Shown: positions 17,632-26,736, counted from the stretch's first letter. The stretch: DNA of 64,000 nucleotides from Mangrovibacterium lignilyticum (GCF_010882175.1 NZ_WKLH01000003.1:310001-374000); one strand, 5' to 3'. Program-made: numbers and translations. The notes: a model not told the origin generated them from the sequence alone.

Positions 17632-17667
17632 GGCAGGTGGCATCTCCCTGCCGTAGAAAGTTAAAAA
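17632..17667 (+). promoter_or_regulatory. leader hairpin before yhhQ-type gene, possible preQ1-like element
   Basis: GGCAGG (17632-17637) pairs with CCTGCC (17647-17652) around a nine-base loop. An A-rich tail AGTTAAAAAAA runs to the ATG. Small stem plus A-rich tail before a queuosine precursor transporter recalls a preQ1-I riboswitch, but the loop lacks the usual CUAG core. It may simply be a leader stem. Confidence 0.25.
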
Positions 17668-17668
17668 A

Positions 17669-18403
17669 ATGCACAACGAACTACTTTGGCTGGCCATGCT
17701 GCTGGCAAACTTCCTGTTGATTATTACAGCTTTTAAGGTCTTCGGTAAATGGGGGCTTATCATGTGGATTCCTATTTCCGTCATTGTGGCGAATATACAG
17801 GTTATTCAAACGGTGGAATTATTTGGATTGGCCGCAACACTGGGAAATATTGTTTATGCAACCTCCTTTTTGGTGACTGATATTCTTTCTGAAAATTATG
17901 GGAAAGAAGAAGCGAAGCAAGCGGTCTGGATTGGCTTTTTCAGCTTAATTTCGATGACTTTGTTGATGAATCTGGCGCTTTATTTCTGGCCATTGGCAGG
18001 CGATGAATTCGCTGCAGTTACGCATGAATCGTTAAGTACAATCTTTGAGTTGATGCCACGTATTGCAGTTGCCAGTTTGATTGCCTACTTACTTTCTCAA
18101 CGACACGATGTGTGGGCTTTTCATGTTTGGAAGAAGCGCTTTTCGGAGCCTCATCAGTTGTGGATCCGGAATAATCTGAGCACCATGGTTTCGCAATTGA
18201 TCGACAGTGTGACCTTCACTTTTATCGCTTTTTACGGGGTGTTTGAGTGGCCTGTTTTGTGGGAAATCCTAATCACGACGTATTTCCTGAAATGGATTGT
18301 CGCGGCAGCCGATACACCCTTCGTATATTGGTCACGTCTGATTCACCGCAATGGTAATTTTGTGCTGAAAGAATCAGGTTCGCCAGAACCAGTTGGTGAA
18401 TAG
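17669..18403 (+). CDS. queuosine precursor transporter (YhhQ/Vut_1 family)
   Basis: The 244-residue inner membrane protein has about six helices and the family motif TSFLVTDILSENYGKEEA (residues about 67-84), followed later by DSVTFTFIAFYG and VAAADTPFVYW. Members import preQ0 or preQ1 for queuosine synthesis. It is monocistronic behind its own TAnnTTTG promoter. Its last 30 bp overlap the 3' end of trkH on the other strand. Confidence 0.92.
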   Translation: MHNELLWLAMLLANFLLIITAFKVFGKWGLIMWIPISVIVANIQVIQTVELFGLAATLGNIVYATSFLVTDILSENYGKEEAKQAVWIGFFSLISMTLLMNLALYFWPLAGDEFAAVTHESLSTIFELMPRIAVASLIAYLLSQRHDVWAFHVWKKRFSEPHQLWIRNNLSTMVSQLIDSVTFTFIAFYGVFEWPVLWEILITTYFLKWIVAAADTPFVYWSRLIHRNGNFVLKESGSPEPVGE

Positions 18404-19858
18404 GGAGAGTACCGGGAAGATTTCCAAACGTCCTAACAGCATCGAGAAGGAGAGCAGGTACTTCGAACTGTCGGTGAGCATCGAAAAGTTCGAGGCCGGG
18501 CCTACCAGTCCAAACCCGGGACCAATTCCACCCATTGTGGTTAAGATTGATCCAAATGAGGTGGACCAATTGTTGCCAAGCAGCATCATGATGAACGTTC
18601 CGGCAACGACAACACCGTAATAAATGATGATGAAATTCATCACACTGGCAACCTGCCCGGTGTTCAGAACTTTATTGTTGTACCGCACATTGAACACGGC
18701 ATTCGGATGCAATACCCGTCTGATACTGTTGCGCAAATACTGAAGGTTAATGACGTGACGAATTACTTTCACCCCTCCACCTGTTGATCCGGCACAGGCA
18801 CCGACCAGCATCAGGAAAGCCATTAAAATAATCCCCTGAATCGGCCAGATCAGGTAGTCGGCGGTGGCAAAACCAGTCGCTGTGATTACCGAAACAACCT
18901 GGAAAAACGAATCGCGGAAAGCCTTTTCGAAAGTGATTTGCTGACTGTTGTACAAGATGAAAGTCAGAATAAATCCGACGCCAATAATCACTTTCAGATA
19001 CAGGTGCAGCTCCTGGTTTTTGATCGCCTGTTTAATGCGTCCTCTCAATCCCAGTACGTGCAAGGTAAAGTTGATGCCGGACAGAGCCATAAAAATGATG
19101 ATGACATACTGAATATAGGGCGAGTAGTCAGCGATACTGGTGTTTTTGGTTGAAAAACCTCCGGTGGCGACCGTGGCAAATGAATGACAAATACTATCGA
19201 AAAGCGGCATGCCACCAAATAGCAACAGGATGGTTTCGACGATTGTGAATCCGACATAAATCATCCAGATGTTGCGGGCAACATAGCGCACCTTGGTCGA
19301 TATCTTTTCTTCAACAACCACCGATGCTTCGGAGCTAAACAGTTGCATCCCGGTAATTTTCAAAAAAGGCATGATGGCAATCACCAAGACAATAATCCCC
19401 ATTCCGCCAATCCAGTGCGTCAGACTTCGCCAGAACAAAATGCTTTTGGGAAGCGCTTCAATATCTGTTAAAATTGACGATCCGGTTGTTGTGAATCCGG
19501 ACATCGATTCGAAATAAGCATCAACAAAGTGCGGAATACTTCCTGTTGCCAGGTACGGAAAAGCCCCGAACAGCGCCAGAATTACCCAGCCAAAGGATGC
19601 AATGACCAAACTTTCGCGAACACCCGGTTCTGCAAAGCGGTATTTGCGGGTGGTGATATTTAAAACAGCGCCAATGCAAAGTGTCAGCAAAATGGATCGC
19701 ATGAAATCGCCGCTAATATTTTCTTTGTAGATCAGGGAAATCAGGAGAGCCGGGAGCATGAATAATCCTTCGAACAGAATAATGATCGAAATGATATGCG
19801 AAATAATGAAAATATTTATTTTGCGGTGCTTCAATTTGTTCCCCCGGATTTGTTCCAA
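18374..19858 (-). CDS. trkH: TrkH family potassium uptake channel subunit
   Basis: The roughly 494-residue membrane protein shows the four TrkH selectivity-filter repeats in order: GFTTTGSS, VATGGFST, TATGFATADY and TMGGIGPGF, each with the filter glycine. SLTHWIGGMGIIVL follows the first loop. It imports K+ together with a TrkA subunit, which is not in this window. There is no in-frame ATG at the N-terminus; the frame begins with TTG at 19858, and a second TTG at 19834 sits behind a GGGGG run. It overlaps the transporter gene tail to tail. Confidence 0.93.
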   Translation of the reverse strand: MEQIRGNKLKHRKINIFIISHIISIIILFEGLFMLPALLISLIYKENISGDFMRSILLTLCIGAVLNITTRKYRFAEPGVRESLVIASFGWVILALFGAFPYLATGSIPHFVDAYFESMSGFTTTGSSILTDIEALPKSILFWRSLTHWIGGMGIIVLVIAIMPFLKITGMQLFSSEASVVVEEKISTKVRYVARNIWMIYVGFTIVETILLLFGGMPLFDSICHSFATVATGGFSTKNTSIADYSPYIQYVIIIFMALSGINFTLHVLGLRGRIKQAIKNQELHLYLKVIIGVGFILTFILYNSQQITFEKAFRDSFFQVVSVITATGFATADYLIWPIQGIILMAFLMLVGACAGSTGGGVKVIRHVINLQYLRNSIRRVLHPNAVFNVRYNNKVLNTGQVASVMNFIIIYYGVVVAGTFIMMLLGNNWSTSFGSILTTMGGIGPGFGLVGPASNFSMLTDSSKYLLSFSMLLGRLEIFPVLSLFTNWFWRT

Positions 19859-20060
19859 ATTTATATCAAGCTAATCTAAGCTACACAATTCTACCTGCAA
19901 TCTTAATTTTACTTTAACCCAAACGGTGATAGATGACATGTAGCCCGCTTTTATTTGGCGGGCACGAAATTATAAATTCTGGCTTTGCTCTGTTCGCCGG
20001 ACAAGCTCTTTTCTGATTCAGACGGTTTAATTTAAGAGCACGGTAACATGAAGCCTGATT

Positions 20061-20438
20061 CTAAAAATCGAAATTGTTCGGATCGGGAACGATTCGCTCA
20101 TTTTGATCCAATGCATCAATCTTCAGGATGTCTTCTTCAGACAACTCAAAGTCGAAAGCGTTCAATGTTTGCTGATAGCCTTGGTCCGAGTTCCATACTT
20201 TCGAGGTCAGGAAAATATCTTCGCGGGGAACTCCGCTTTCCTTGATTGCTTGTCCAACGCCATTTTCGTTTTTGTAAACCGTTGCGGTGTCAATGCTCCG
20301 GTAGCCGGTTTCCAGTGCATATTTTACGGCATTGTTGACTTCATCTCCATCTTTCGACAAGAATACGCCGAGCCCAAGTACGGGCATTTCCAAACTATTA
20401 CTCAAGGTAACTGTGGGATGTTTCATGAAATTCAACAT
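20061..20438 (-). pseudogene. aldo/keto reductase with an internal in-frame deletion
   Basis: The 125 residues join two ends of one enzyme. Residues 1-94 are the usual start of an aldo/keto reductase (LEMPVLGLGVF, GYRSIDTATVYKNE, FLTSKVWNSDQGYQQTLNAFD). Residues 95-125 are the usual end (FELSEEDILKIDALDQNERIVPDPNNFDF). Full-length relatives have about 270-280 residues, so some 150 residues of the barrel are gone. The catalytic Asp and Tyr remain, but the Lys and His of the tetrad and the cofactor site are lost. The junction falls at AFD, a short sequence that also occurs before the C-terminal part, so recombination at a short repeat is likely. Confidence 0.85.
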
Positions 20439-20762
20439 TTAATTTTTAAATGGATACTATAGCAAACGAAGTTGAGAGAAAAATGTTTTTCCATCTTTTA
20501 AACACGAAACTTTGAATAACGAAGGTAGAAATGTAATTTCGGCTAATGGCCGGTTTTTTTCTTTAAAAGTAAGTTTTTGAACATCATGGCCGAATGGGTG
20601 AAATAATTACTTTTACCGCCGTTTTTCGGCTTGAATAATTCGTGGCAGTTGAAAAGATAAAGAGGGGTTTGCCACGCCATTTTGAGGCTTTTTAATTTGG
20701 GCTGAAAGACACGAAGACAAACACTGGAAATCGCATTGCAATAACAAACAAATTGAGCATTT
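20439..20762. other. intergenic region before aspartate kinase
   Basis: 324 bp, A/T-rich, without a gene. It contains a 9-bp inverted repeat, TAAAAGTAA (20564-20572) and TTACTTTTA (20607-20615), of unknown meaning. No exact -7 box is found for the aspartate kinase gene. Confidence 0.3.
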
Positions 20763-22010
20763 ATGAAAGTCTTTAAATTCGGAGGGGCATCGGTAAGTTC
20801 GGCTCCTGCAATTAAAAATGTAGCGTCTATTCTTGAGATGCATCCCGGCAAAAAGGTGATGGTTATTTCCGCGATGGGAACAACAACAAACGAGCTGGAG
20901 TTGCTGGTTCGCAGTTATTACAAGAAGGACCAAAAGGCCGGAGCAATCCTGCAGCGAATTAAAGATTATCATACCGGCGTGATTGCCGAACTGGGGATTG
21001 AGGCGAAAAACCTCGGCCAGGTTAGCCAGTTGTTTGCAGTGCTGGAAGAACGAATCAAAAAGATGCCCTCGCTGCATTTCGATTACGAATACGACCAGGT
21101 GGTTTGTTTCGGAGAGCTGATCTCCACCGCAATTGTGTCGGCCTATCTGAATCAAAACGGGACGCCCAACAAATGGCTCGATGTCCGCGACAGCCTTCGT
21201 ACCGACGATACTTACCGCGAGGCACTGGTCGACTGGAAGTGGTCGGGCATGCTGGTCAACAACAGTTTCACCTTCAATGGCGTTGATTTGTACGTTACGC
21301 AAGGGTTTATCGGATCAACAACGACCAACCAAACGACAACGCTCGGGCGCGAAGGATCTGATTTTTCGGCGGCTATTTTAGCCAATTTGCTGAATGCCGA
21401 GAGTGTGACCATCTGGAAGAATGTACCCGGTGTTTTGAATGCCGATCCGAACGATTTTACCGATACCGAAAAGCTTGAGGAGCTGTCTTACAAAGAAGCC
21501 ATTGAGTTGGCTTATTCCGGTGCGAAGGTCATTCACCCGAAAACGATTAAACCGCTTCGAAATAAAAATATTCCGCTCTTTGTTCGTCCGTTCGATTTCC
21601 CCGAGCAGGCAGGGACGGTCATCAAGGAGATTGATTACCAACTGGACCTGGTGCCGGTGTACATTCTGAAGAAAAAGCAGGCGCTGATCACTCTTTCACC
21701 CGACGACTTCTCGTTCGTTGGCATTGATGAGTTGTCGGAAGTGTTTAGCTTTTTCAAATCGAACCGCATTAAAGTGAACCTCATACAGCAATCGGCCATC
21801 GACCTGTCGTTGTGTGTTGATGAACCGGAAGTGGGGCTGGAATCGCTGGTAATGGAGTTGCGCAAGAAGTTCGATGTACGTTACAATACCGGGCTGGTGT
21901 TGGCGACTATTCGCTTTTACGACGATGAGTCGTTAGCGAAAATTGCGAAAGACCGGGAAGTGCTGATGGAGCAGAAAAGCCGCCGTACGGTGCGGATGGT
22001 TTTGAAATAG
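20763..22010 (+). CDS. lysC: aspartate kinase (monofunctional)
   Basis: The 415-residue protein opens with VFKFGGASV, the ATP/aspartate site of aspartokinases. It has TTTLGREGSDFSAA (about residues 190-203) and WKNVPGVLNADP, then EAIELAYSGAKVIHPKT. The C-terminal third has the length of two ACT domains, so feedback control by lysine or threonine is likely. It catalyses the first step from aspartate to Lys, Thr, Met and diaminopimelate. The next enzyme, asd, is 39 kb away in this window. lysC is a naming convenience; the feedback class is not determined. Confidence 0.95.
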   Translation: MKVFKFGGASVSSAPAIKNVASILEMHPGKKVMVISAMGTTTNELELLVRSYYKKDQKAGAILQRIKDYHTGVIAELGIEAKNLGQVSQLFAVLEERIKKMPSLHFDYEYDQVVCFGELISTAIVSAYLNQNGTPNKWLDVRDSLRTDDTYREALVDWKWSGMLVNNSFTFNGVDLYVTQGFIGSTTTNQTTTLGREGSDFSAAILANLLNAESVTIWKNVPGVLNADPNDFTDTEKLEELSYKEAIELAYSGAKVIHPKTIKPLRNKNIPLFVRPFDFPEQAGTVIKEIDYQLDLVPVYILKKKQALITLSPDDFSFVGIDELSEVFSFFKSNRIKVNLIQQSAIDLSLCVDEPEVGLESLVMELRKKFDVRYNTGLVLATIRFYDDESLAKIAKDREVLMEQKSRRTVRMVLK

Positions 22011-22106
22011 TTTGCGAACATCGGGCCATTCAACTTAAAAAGTAGTGAATTATATTGTAAATTTAGAGGCACAAAAATCATCTTTTCAACTAGCAAAGAC
22101 CCAACT

Positions 22107-23405
22107 ATGCAACACCGAAAAAAGAAAAAGAATAAGCTTCTTCCGATTTTAATTGTTCTGACCATCGTTGTCATCATTGTGCTGATTGTCGGCAAAAAGA
22201 AAGGATGGTTTGGCGCCGATTTTCAGGTGAGCGTTGTTTCGCAGAAGGTTGAAAGCAGAACCATTACCGAGTTGATTACCGCCAACGGTAAAGTACAGCC
22301 CAAGATTGAAATCAAAATTAGCCCCGATGTGTCGGGCGAGATTATTCAGCTGAATGTGGCTGAAGGCGACGATGTGAAAAAAGGGCAGTTGCTCTTGATC
22401 ATCAAACCCGATATTTACATTCAGACGCTGAACCGGGCCGAAGCCGGTTTAAACTCGGCTAAAGCGATGCAGGCACAGGCCGAGGCGCGCTTGATGGAAA
22501 GCGAACTGGCTTACAAACGTTCCAAACAATTATACGATCAGCAAACCATCGCCCAGTCGGAGTTTGAGTCGGCCGATGCAGCCTATAAAATTGCACAGGC
22601 TGAAGTTCGCTCGGCCGAATTCTCGGTGAAATCGAACGAAGCTTCGGTAGCCGAAGCACAGGAACAGCTGGTAAAAACCAAGATTTACGCGCCGATGGAC
22701 GGTACTGTTTCGCAGCTGAATGTGGAGCAGGGCGAACGCGTGGTTGGAACCAACATGTACGAAGGAACCGTGATGATGGTGATCGCCGATTTGGAACAAA
22801 TGGAAGTGAAAGTTGAGGTGAATGAAAACGACATTGTGAAAGTGTCGAAAAACGATACGGCGCTGGTTGAGGTCGATGCTTACCTGAAGCGCAAATTCAA
22901 AGGCATTGTCACCGAGATTGCCAATTCGGCCAATACTGTTGGGACATCGGGCGACCAGGTGACCAATTTCGATGTGAAAGTGTTGCTGCTGAAATCATCT
23001 TATGAAGATCTGGTTGAAAGCGAAGGCATGAAACGCTATCCCTTCCGTCCCGGAATGTCGGCCACTGTTGATGTGCAAACCGATACGCGTAACGATGTGA
23101 TTGCTGTTCCGATTCAGGCGGTGACGACCCGCATGCCCGAGGATACCGCAAAGGACAGCCTGCAGACAACCGAGCAAAAAGGCGCCGAAAAGCAGGAAGT
23201 CGTTTTTGTTATGCGCGATGGCAGGGCTTATAGCCAGCCTGTTGAAACCGGTATTCAGGATAATATGAGTATCGAAATTGAAAGCGGTCTGAAAGCCGGC
23301 GACGAAATTATTACCGGCCCTTTCATCGTGGTGAGCCGCACACTGAAAGACAGTATGCAGGTGAAACCCGTAGACGAGAAAGAGCTGTTTAGCGCCAAAA
23401 AATAA
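22107..23405 (+). CDS. periplasmic adaptor (membrane fusion protein) of an efflux system
   Basis: The 432-residue protein has an N-terminal membrane anchor after a very basic start (HRKKKKNK). A lipoyl/barrel domain (ANGKVQPKIEIKISPDVSGEI), a long coiled-coil hairpin (about residues 110-195) and a second barrel half follow. The architecture matches MacA/HlyD-type adaptors. Such genes are normally followed by an ABC permease (MacB) or pump plus TolC, but here a terminator and a repeat array follow instead. It may work with a transporter elsewhere or be a leftover of a reduced operon. The gap to lysC is 96 bp. Confidence 0.88.
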   Translation: MQHRKKKKNKLLPILIVLTIVVIIVLIVGKKKGWFGADFQVSVVSQKVESRTITELITANGKVQPKIEIKISPDVSGEIIQLNVAEGDDVKKGQLLLIIKPDIYIQTLNRAEAGLNSAKAMQAQAEARLMESELAYKRSKQLYDQQTIAQSEFESADAAYKIAQAEVRSAEFSVKSNEASVAEAQEQLVKTKIYAPMDGTVSQLNVEQGERVVGTNMYEGTVMMVIADLEQMEVKVEVNENDIVKVSKNDTALVEVDAYLKRKFKGIVTEIANSANTVGTSGDQVTNFDVKVLLLKSSYEDLVESEGMKRYPFRPGMSATVDVQTDTRNDVIAVPIQAVTTRMPEDTAKDSLQTTEQKGAEKQEVVFVMRDGRAYSQPVETGIQDNMSIEIESGLKAGDEIITGPFIVVSRTLKDSMQVKPVDEKELFSAKK

Positions 23406-23430
23406 GAAGTTGATTGACTAAAACAAATAG

Positions 23431-23464
23431 CCGCCGGCCCGATTGGGTTGGCGGTTTTTTTTTT
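23431..23464 (+). terminator. terminator of the adaptor gene
   Basis: CCGCC (23431-23435) pairs with GGCGG (23450-23454), with an inner CCC/GGG, followed by ten T residues. Confidence 0.85.
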
Positions 23465-23654
23465 GAAGGTGACCGGTGGCTCCCAGGGTTCGGTTATTTG
23501 TCCGTTGTAACCGGCTATATTAATCGGCCAGTTCAATTCGGTTTTATTCGATACTCGTTCAGTTTAAAGTGAGAATGGGAAGCTTTCGGATCGGGTTTGG
23601 GAGAAACACAAGCGGGAACATCTGTCCGGAAAACCGGGGAAACATCGGTAAGGC

Positions 23655-23961
23655 TCTTGACGAATGATAAGCAGTTGGTCTCTGGTTGATGTTGGCTTGA
23701 ATATGAACCGTAGTTGTGGTTCCGCTCATCGATAAAAGGCGAATGTAAACCGTGGAAGAGGTCTCTTTCATTGATGGGGTCGCAACTTCGGTTTAAAAAA
23801 GCTTTTTTGTATTTAAGATGTCTCTACTTAGATTGAAGAAACGATTTTTTAGACTAAAGATGGCGCGACTTCTGTTTAAGAAATGATATTTTGTACTTAA
23901 GACGTCTCAACTTAGACCTAAGTTGACACAACTTAGATCTATAAAATGGGTTTATTGTTCA
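23655..23961. repeat. degenerate 21-bp tandem array C (about 15 units)
   Basis: The best part is 23776-23961, nine consecutive 21-bp units (23776, 23797, 23818, 23839, 23860, 23881, 23902, 23923, 23944), most ending in TTAAG, TAAAG or GAAG. Alternate units resemble each other more (TTTTTTGTA-type against CTCAACTTAGA-type), a 42-bp higher order. The same register can be followed leftwards to about 23655, with alternating units ending in GATG and CCGT, and more weakly to about 23590. On the plus strand the in-register frame meets stops at 23794 and 23884, so it is not a gene. The array lies between two convergent genes. Confidence 0.78.
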
Positions 23962-24136
23962 ATAGGAGCTCTTTTTAGGCTGTTTTTGGGTCGAAAAGCC
24001 CAAAATCGGACTCGGGTAAGCAACAAGCCTACACGAAAGGGGAGCCGCTAGCCGGCACATGGTCCAAATGGGCCGGATTCTTTGTTTATCACCCTGTTCG
24101 GAAGCAATGGTTTCCTTTGGTTTGTGATTCGGTTGT

Positions 24137-24592
24137 TTAGCGCCATTTGGGTTCTACCGGAATCCGTTCGCCGTCTTCGGTGGTATGTTCCTCCAGCGAG
24201 TTTGCTTTAGACTGGATGACGATATAAACCATGGTTTCATCAGACGAATTCCGGATGCCGCGTTTCCCCGGCGGAGCGACACGGATCACACTGCCTTCTT
24301 TGATTTCAAGGCAGTTATCGTCGACCTGGAAAAAACCGGAACCACGGAGAATAATGTAGGTCTCTTCGTTTTTATAATGAATATGAAAATAAGGTTGCTC
24401 GGTTTGTGGCGGAAGCGAGTTAAACGAAATCTGCGTTCCGGTCGCGTTGGTCGCGTCTTTTAAAAACACTTTGCCTTCCACAAGCTTTTTAGTCTTGGGA
24501 TGAACAAGAGAGTAGTCTGCCAGGTCGTTTAAACTGCCCAGATCTACGGCACTGTAGTGTTGGTTTTCCGATCGTTTTTCAATTGTTTTCAT
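24137..24592 (-). CDS. cupin domain protein
   Basis: The 151-residue single-domain protein has the two cupin motifs: PYFHIHYKNEETYIILRGSG (about residues 67-86, metal ligands H70, H72, E76), and later the second strand pair around SVIRVAPPGKRGIRN, where the usual histidine is replaced. The weak second motif makes an enzyme less certain than a sugar- or ligand-binding role. Monocistronic; it faces array C and follows a strong hairpin. Confidence 0.85.
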   Translation of the reverse strand: MKTIEKRSENQHYSAVDLGSLNDLADYSLVHPKTKKLVEGKVFLKDATNATGTQISFNSLPPQTEQPYFHIHYKNEETYIILRGSGFFQVDDNCLEIKEGSVIRVAPPGKRGIRNSSDETMVYIVIQSKANSLEEHTTEDGERIPVEPKWR

Positions 24593-24625
24593 CGCTAAAA
24601 TCGTTATTTATTTAGTGTGTTTACT

Positions 24626-24662
24626 AAAGGATCCGATCTTTCCAAAAAAGACCGGATCCTTT
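24626..24662. terminator. bidirectional hairpin terminator
   Basis: AAAGGATCCG plus TCTT (24626-24640) pairs with AAGA plus CGGATCCTTT (24648-24662), one mismatch inside. It ends the minus-strand gene 24696-25853. Confidence 0.85.
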
Positions 24663-24695
24663 AGGTTTCAAACGCTTTAAAGCATGCCGCTCGAG

Positions 24696-25853
24696 TTACA
24701 ATTTTTTGCCGGTGTGGAAACTGTTCCAGAATTTCTCGTCGTAGCTGGTATCTTCAAAGTAGCTGCGTCCCGAAATCGGTTGGGGATATTTCTCCAGGTC
24801 GAGCAGCGCTGCTTTCCGCGAAAGGCTGATTGTTGCTCCGTCGGCATTGGTAAACGATTTGTCCTGGTCCATATAACTCAGCAGGTACATGCCACCTTGT
24901 TTTTGGTAAATGGTGGTGAAATGGTAGCTAACGTTTTGCTGTGCATTTCCGGTTGTATACAAGCTGCGGTTTTGTGGGTTGTTCTTGCTGGCTTCAATCA
25001 TGCATTCGTGGCGAACCAAGGCGTAGTTGGTTTTCAGAATGTATAATTTGCCTTCCATTTTCGTGGCATAATAGTCGCCGCTGTGTGCTACGTCGGGTTT
25101 CGCTGTTTTGTATGAAATAACCCAAACGGAATCGCCTTCGTACGAGCTGACGCCTTCCAGGTGCAAATCGTAATCGTTGAGCAGCTTCTCGTTGAAGACG
25201 GTGTTTGCCTGGCGGGCAATATCCTGATCAATCAACTCATCAAAACCGGTTTGCCCTTCAGCAAACGACAATGATTCGAAGTTCTTATTCACCTCGGTGA
25301 ACTTGTAATTGCGGTTGTTATAAGCGTCTTTCAAATTGGGCGAGCTGTATCCGCTTTGGTCGGTCATCTCAACAATGGCTTCGCGTACTTCACTGGTCGA
25401 GTCGTTCAGGATTGCTTTCCCCAGGTAGTGGTATTTCATCCCGATTGGCCCGGCGTGGTAGTTGTCCGGTACCTTTTCAGCAGCCGTCCGGATTACCCGA
25501 AACAGGACCCGCGACTGTGCTGCCACATCAATCCCTTCAATGCTGTAGGTTTGCTCAACCAGCGCGATGCGTGCAAATTCCTTTTGCATCAATTCGGATA
25601 CCGGGTAACTTTGGTTCTCATAGCCCACCGCCGACACAAACAACATTTTGCCGGCAAATTCATCGGGAATCTTCAATTCAAAAAAACCATCCGCGTCACT
25701 GGCGGTTCCGTAAAAAGTCCCTTCAATTCCGATGTTGGTGTAGGCTATGCCCGATTGGTTGTTCGAGTCAACAATCCGTCCTTTTATTAATTTGGTTTGA
25801 GCCTGTAGTGTTATTGTGAGAAACAGACATGCGATAATGAGAATGTGTTTCAT
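24696..25853 (-). CDS. secreted protein with N-terminal carboxypeptidase-regulatory-like domain
   Basis: The 385-residue protein has a signal peptide ending near LQAQ. A CarboxypepD_reg-like beta-sandwich follows (KGRIVDSNNQSGIAYTNIGIEGT through GTASDADGFFELKIP, about residues 23-65). This domain opens many TonB-linked and surface proteins of Bacteroidota. The rest, about 270 residues, shows no plug or barrel and no family I can name, so it is probably a periplasmic or outer-membrane-attached protein. It is not a SusC. Confidence 0.78.
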   Translation of the reverse strand: MKHILIIACLFLTITLQAQTKLIKGRIVDSNNQSGIAYTNIGIEGTFYGTASDADGFFELKIPDEFAGKMLFVSAVGYENQSYPVSELMQKEFARIALVEQTYSIEGIDVAAQSRVLFRVIRTAAEKVPDNYHAGPIGMKYHYLGKAILNDSTSEVREAIVEMTDQSGYSSPNLKDAYNNRNYKFTEVNKNFESLSFAEGQTGFDELIDQDIARQANTVFNEKLLNDYDLHLEGVSSYEGDSVWVISYKTAKPDVAHSGDYYATKMEGKLYILKTNYALVRHECMIEASKNNPQNRSLYTTGNAQQNVSYHFTTIYQKQGGMYLLSYMDQDKSFTNADGATISLSRKAALLDLEKYPQPISGRSYFEDTSYDEKFWNSFHTGKKL

Positions 25854-26059
25854 GGTTTACTGTTTTTGTTTTCTGAGATTCACTATTTTGGGCCAGCCTT
25901 TGTCGAACGCTTTCTTTGGCCTCATATTTGATAGAATTTTTATACTTTAGATAACTCTTGAACAACGCCTAAGTTCGTTAAAAATTATTAATCGGATAAC
26001 ATCTATACCTGCAAGGCGTTGTTATTTTGTAATTCGAACTTAGAATAATTCGTAGAAAC

Positions 26060-26716
26060 ATGAAAACAAACAGAATCCTCCTTTTTTCAACCATATTGGC
26101 TGTCGGTCTATCAGCTTGTGTTTCCAAAAAGAAATATCTTGATATGGAGTCTTCCAAAATGCGTGCCGAACAGCGCGTGCGGGATTTGACCAACGAAAAT
26201 GAAGCCAAAGACAGCCGCATTTCTAAAATGATTGCTGATTTTGAAAGCATGAAACAAGACCTGATGGCGAGCAATGCCGAGAAAGATCAGCAAATTGGTG
26301 ATTTGAATGGACAGATTAACGGGTTGAAGTCGAACGTGCAGGAAAAAGATGCGACCATCGAGGAAAAACTCTACGCTTTTGAGTTTGAAAAGCGTCAGAT
26401 GAAAGAGACGTTGGAGAAAGGTAGCCAGACCAATTTGGAATTGAAACAGGAAAACACGAACCTGTCGAACGAGCTTTCGGGTACGAAGAATGAATTGACG
26501 GATTTGAAATTCAGCTATAATCGCCAGAAGGAAACGGTTGAAAGCCTGAATAAGCAACTGGAACAGAAGAATGGACTTTATGAAGCGCAGATGCAGCAAA
26601 TTGCGTCGCTGAAAGCCGATATCCAAAAGCTGAAGGTTGAATCGAAAGAAAAAGATGAAACCATCGAGCGGCTGAAAAATAATGTCAATCTGCTGAAAGG
26701 CGAAATAGGCAAATAG
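26060..26716 (+). CDS. coiled-coil lipoprotein, OmpA-associated type without an OmpA domain
   Basis: The 218-residue protein has a lipobox LSAC (C20) followed by VSKKKYLDMESSKMRAEQ, the usual N-terminal linker of OmpA-family lipoproteins in this phylum. From residue 40 to the end it is almost continuous coiled coil, rich in E, K, Q and N. The peptidoglycan-binding OmpA domain expected at the C-terminus is absent; a stop follows GEIGK directly. It may be a spacer or tether of the periplasm. It is monocistronic, and a hairpin-forming inverted repeat follows. Confidence 0.78.
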   Translation: MKTNRILLFSTILAVGLSACVSKKKYLDMESSKMRAEQRVRDLTNENEAKDSRISKMIADFESMKQDLMASNAEKDQQIGDLNGQINGLKSNVQEKDATIEEKLYAFEFEKRQMKETLEKGSQTNLELKQENTNLSNELSGTKNELTDLKFSYNRQKETVESLNKQLEQKNGLYEAQMQQIASLKADIQKLKVESKEKDETIERLKNNVNLLKGEIGK

Positions 26717-26736
26717 TTCGCCAGAGACAGGAAGAT

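Noticed and set aside
23559-23771. 70-codon minus-strand ORF
   Set aside because: It lies in the left, diverged part of array C and has low-complexity composition.
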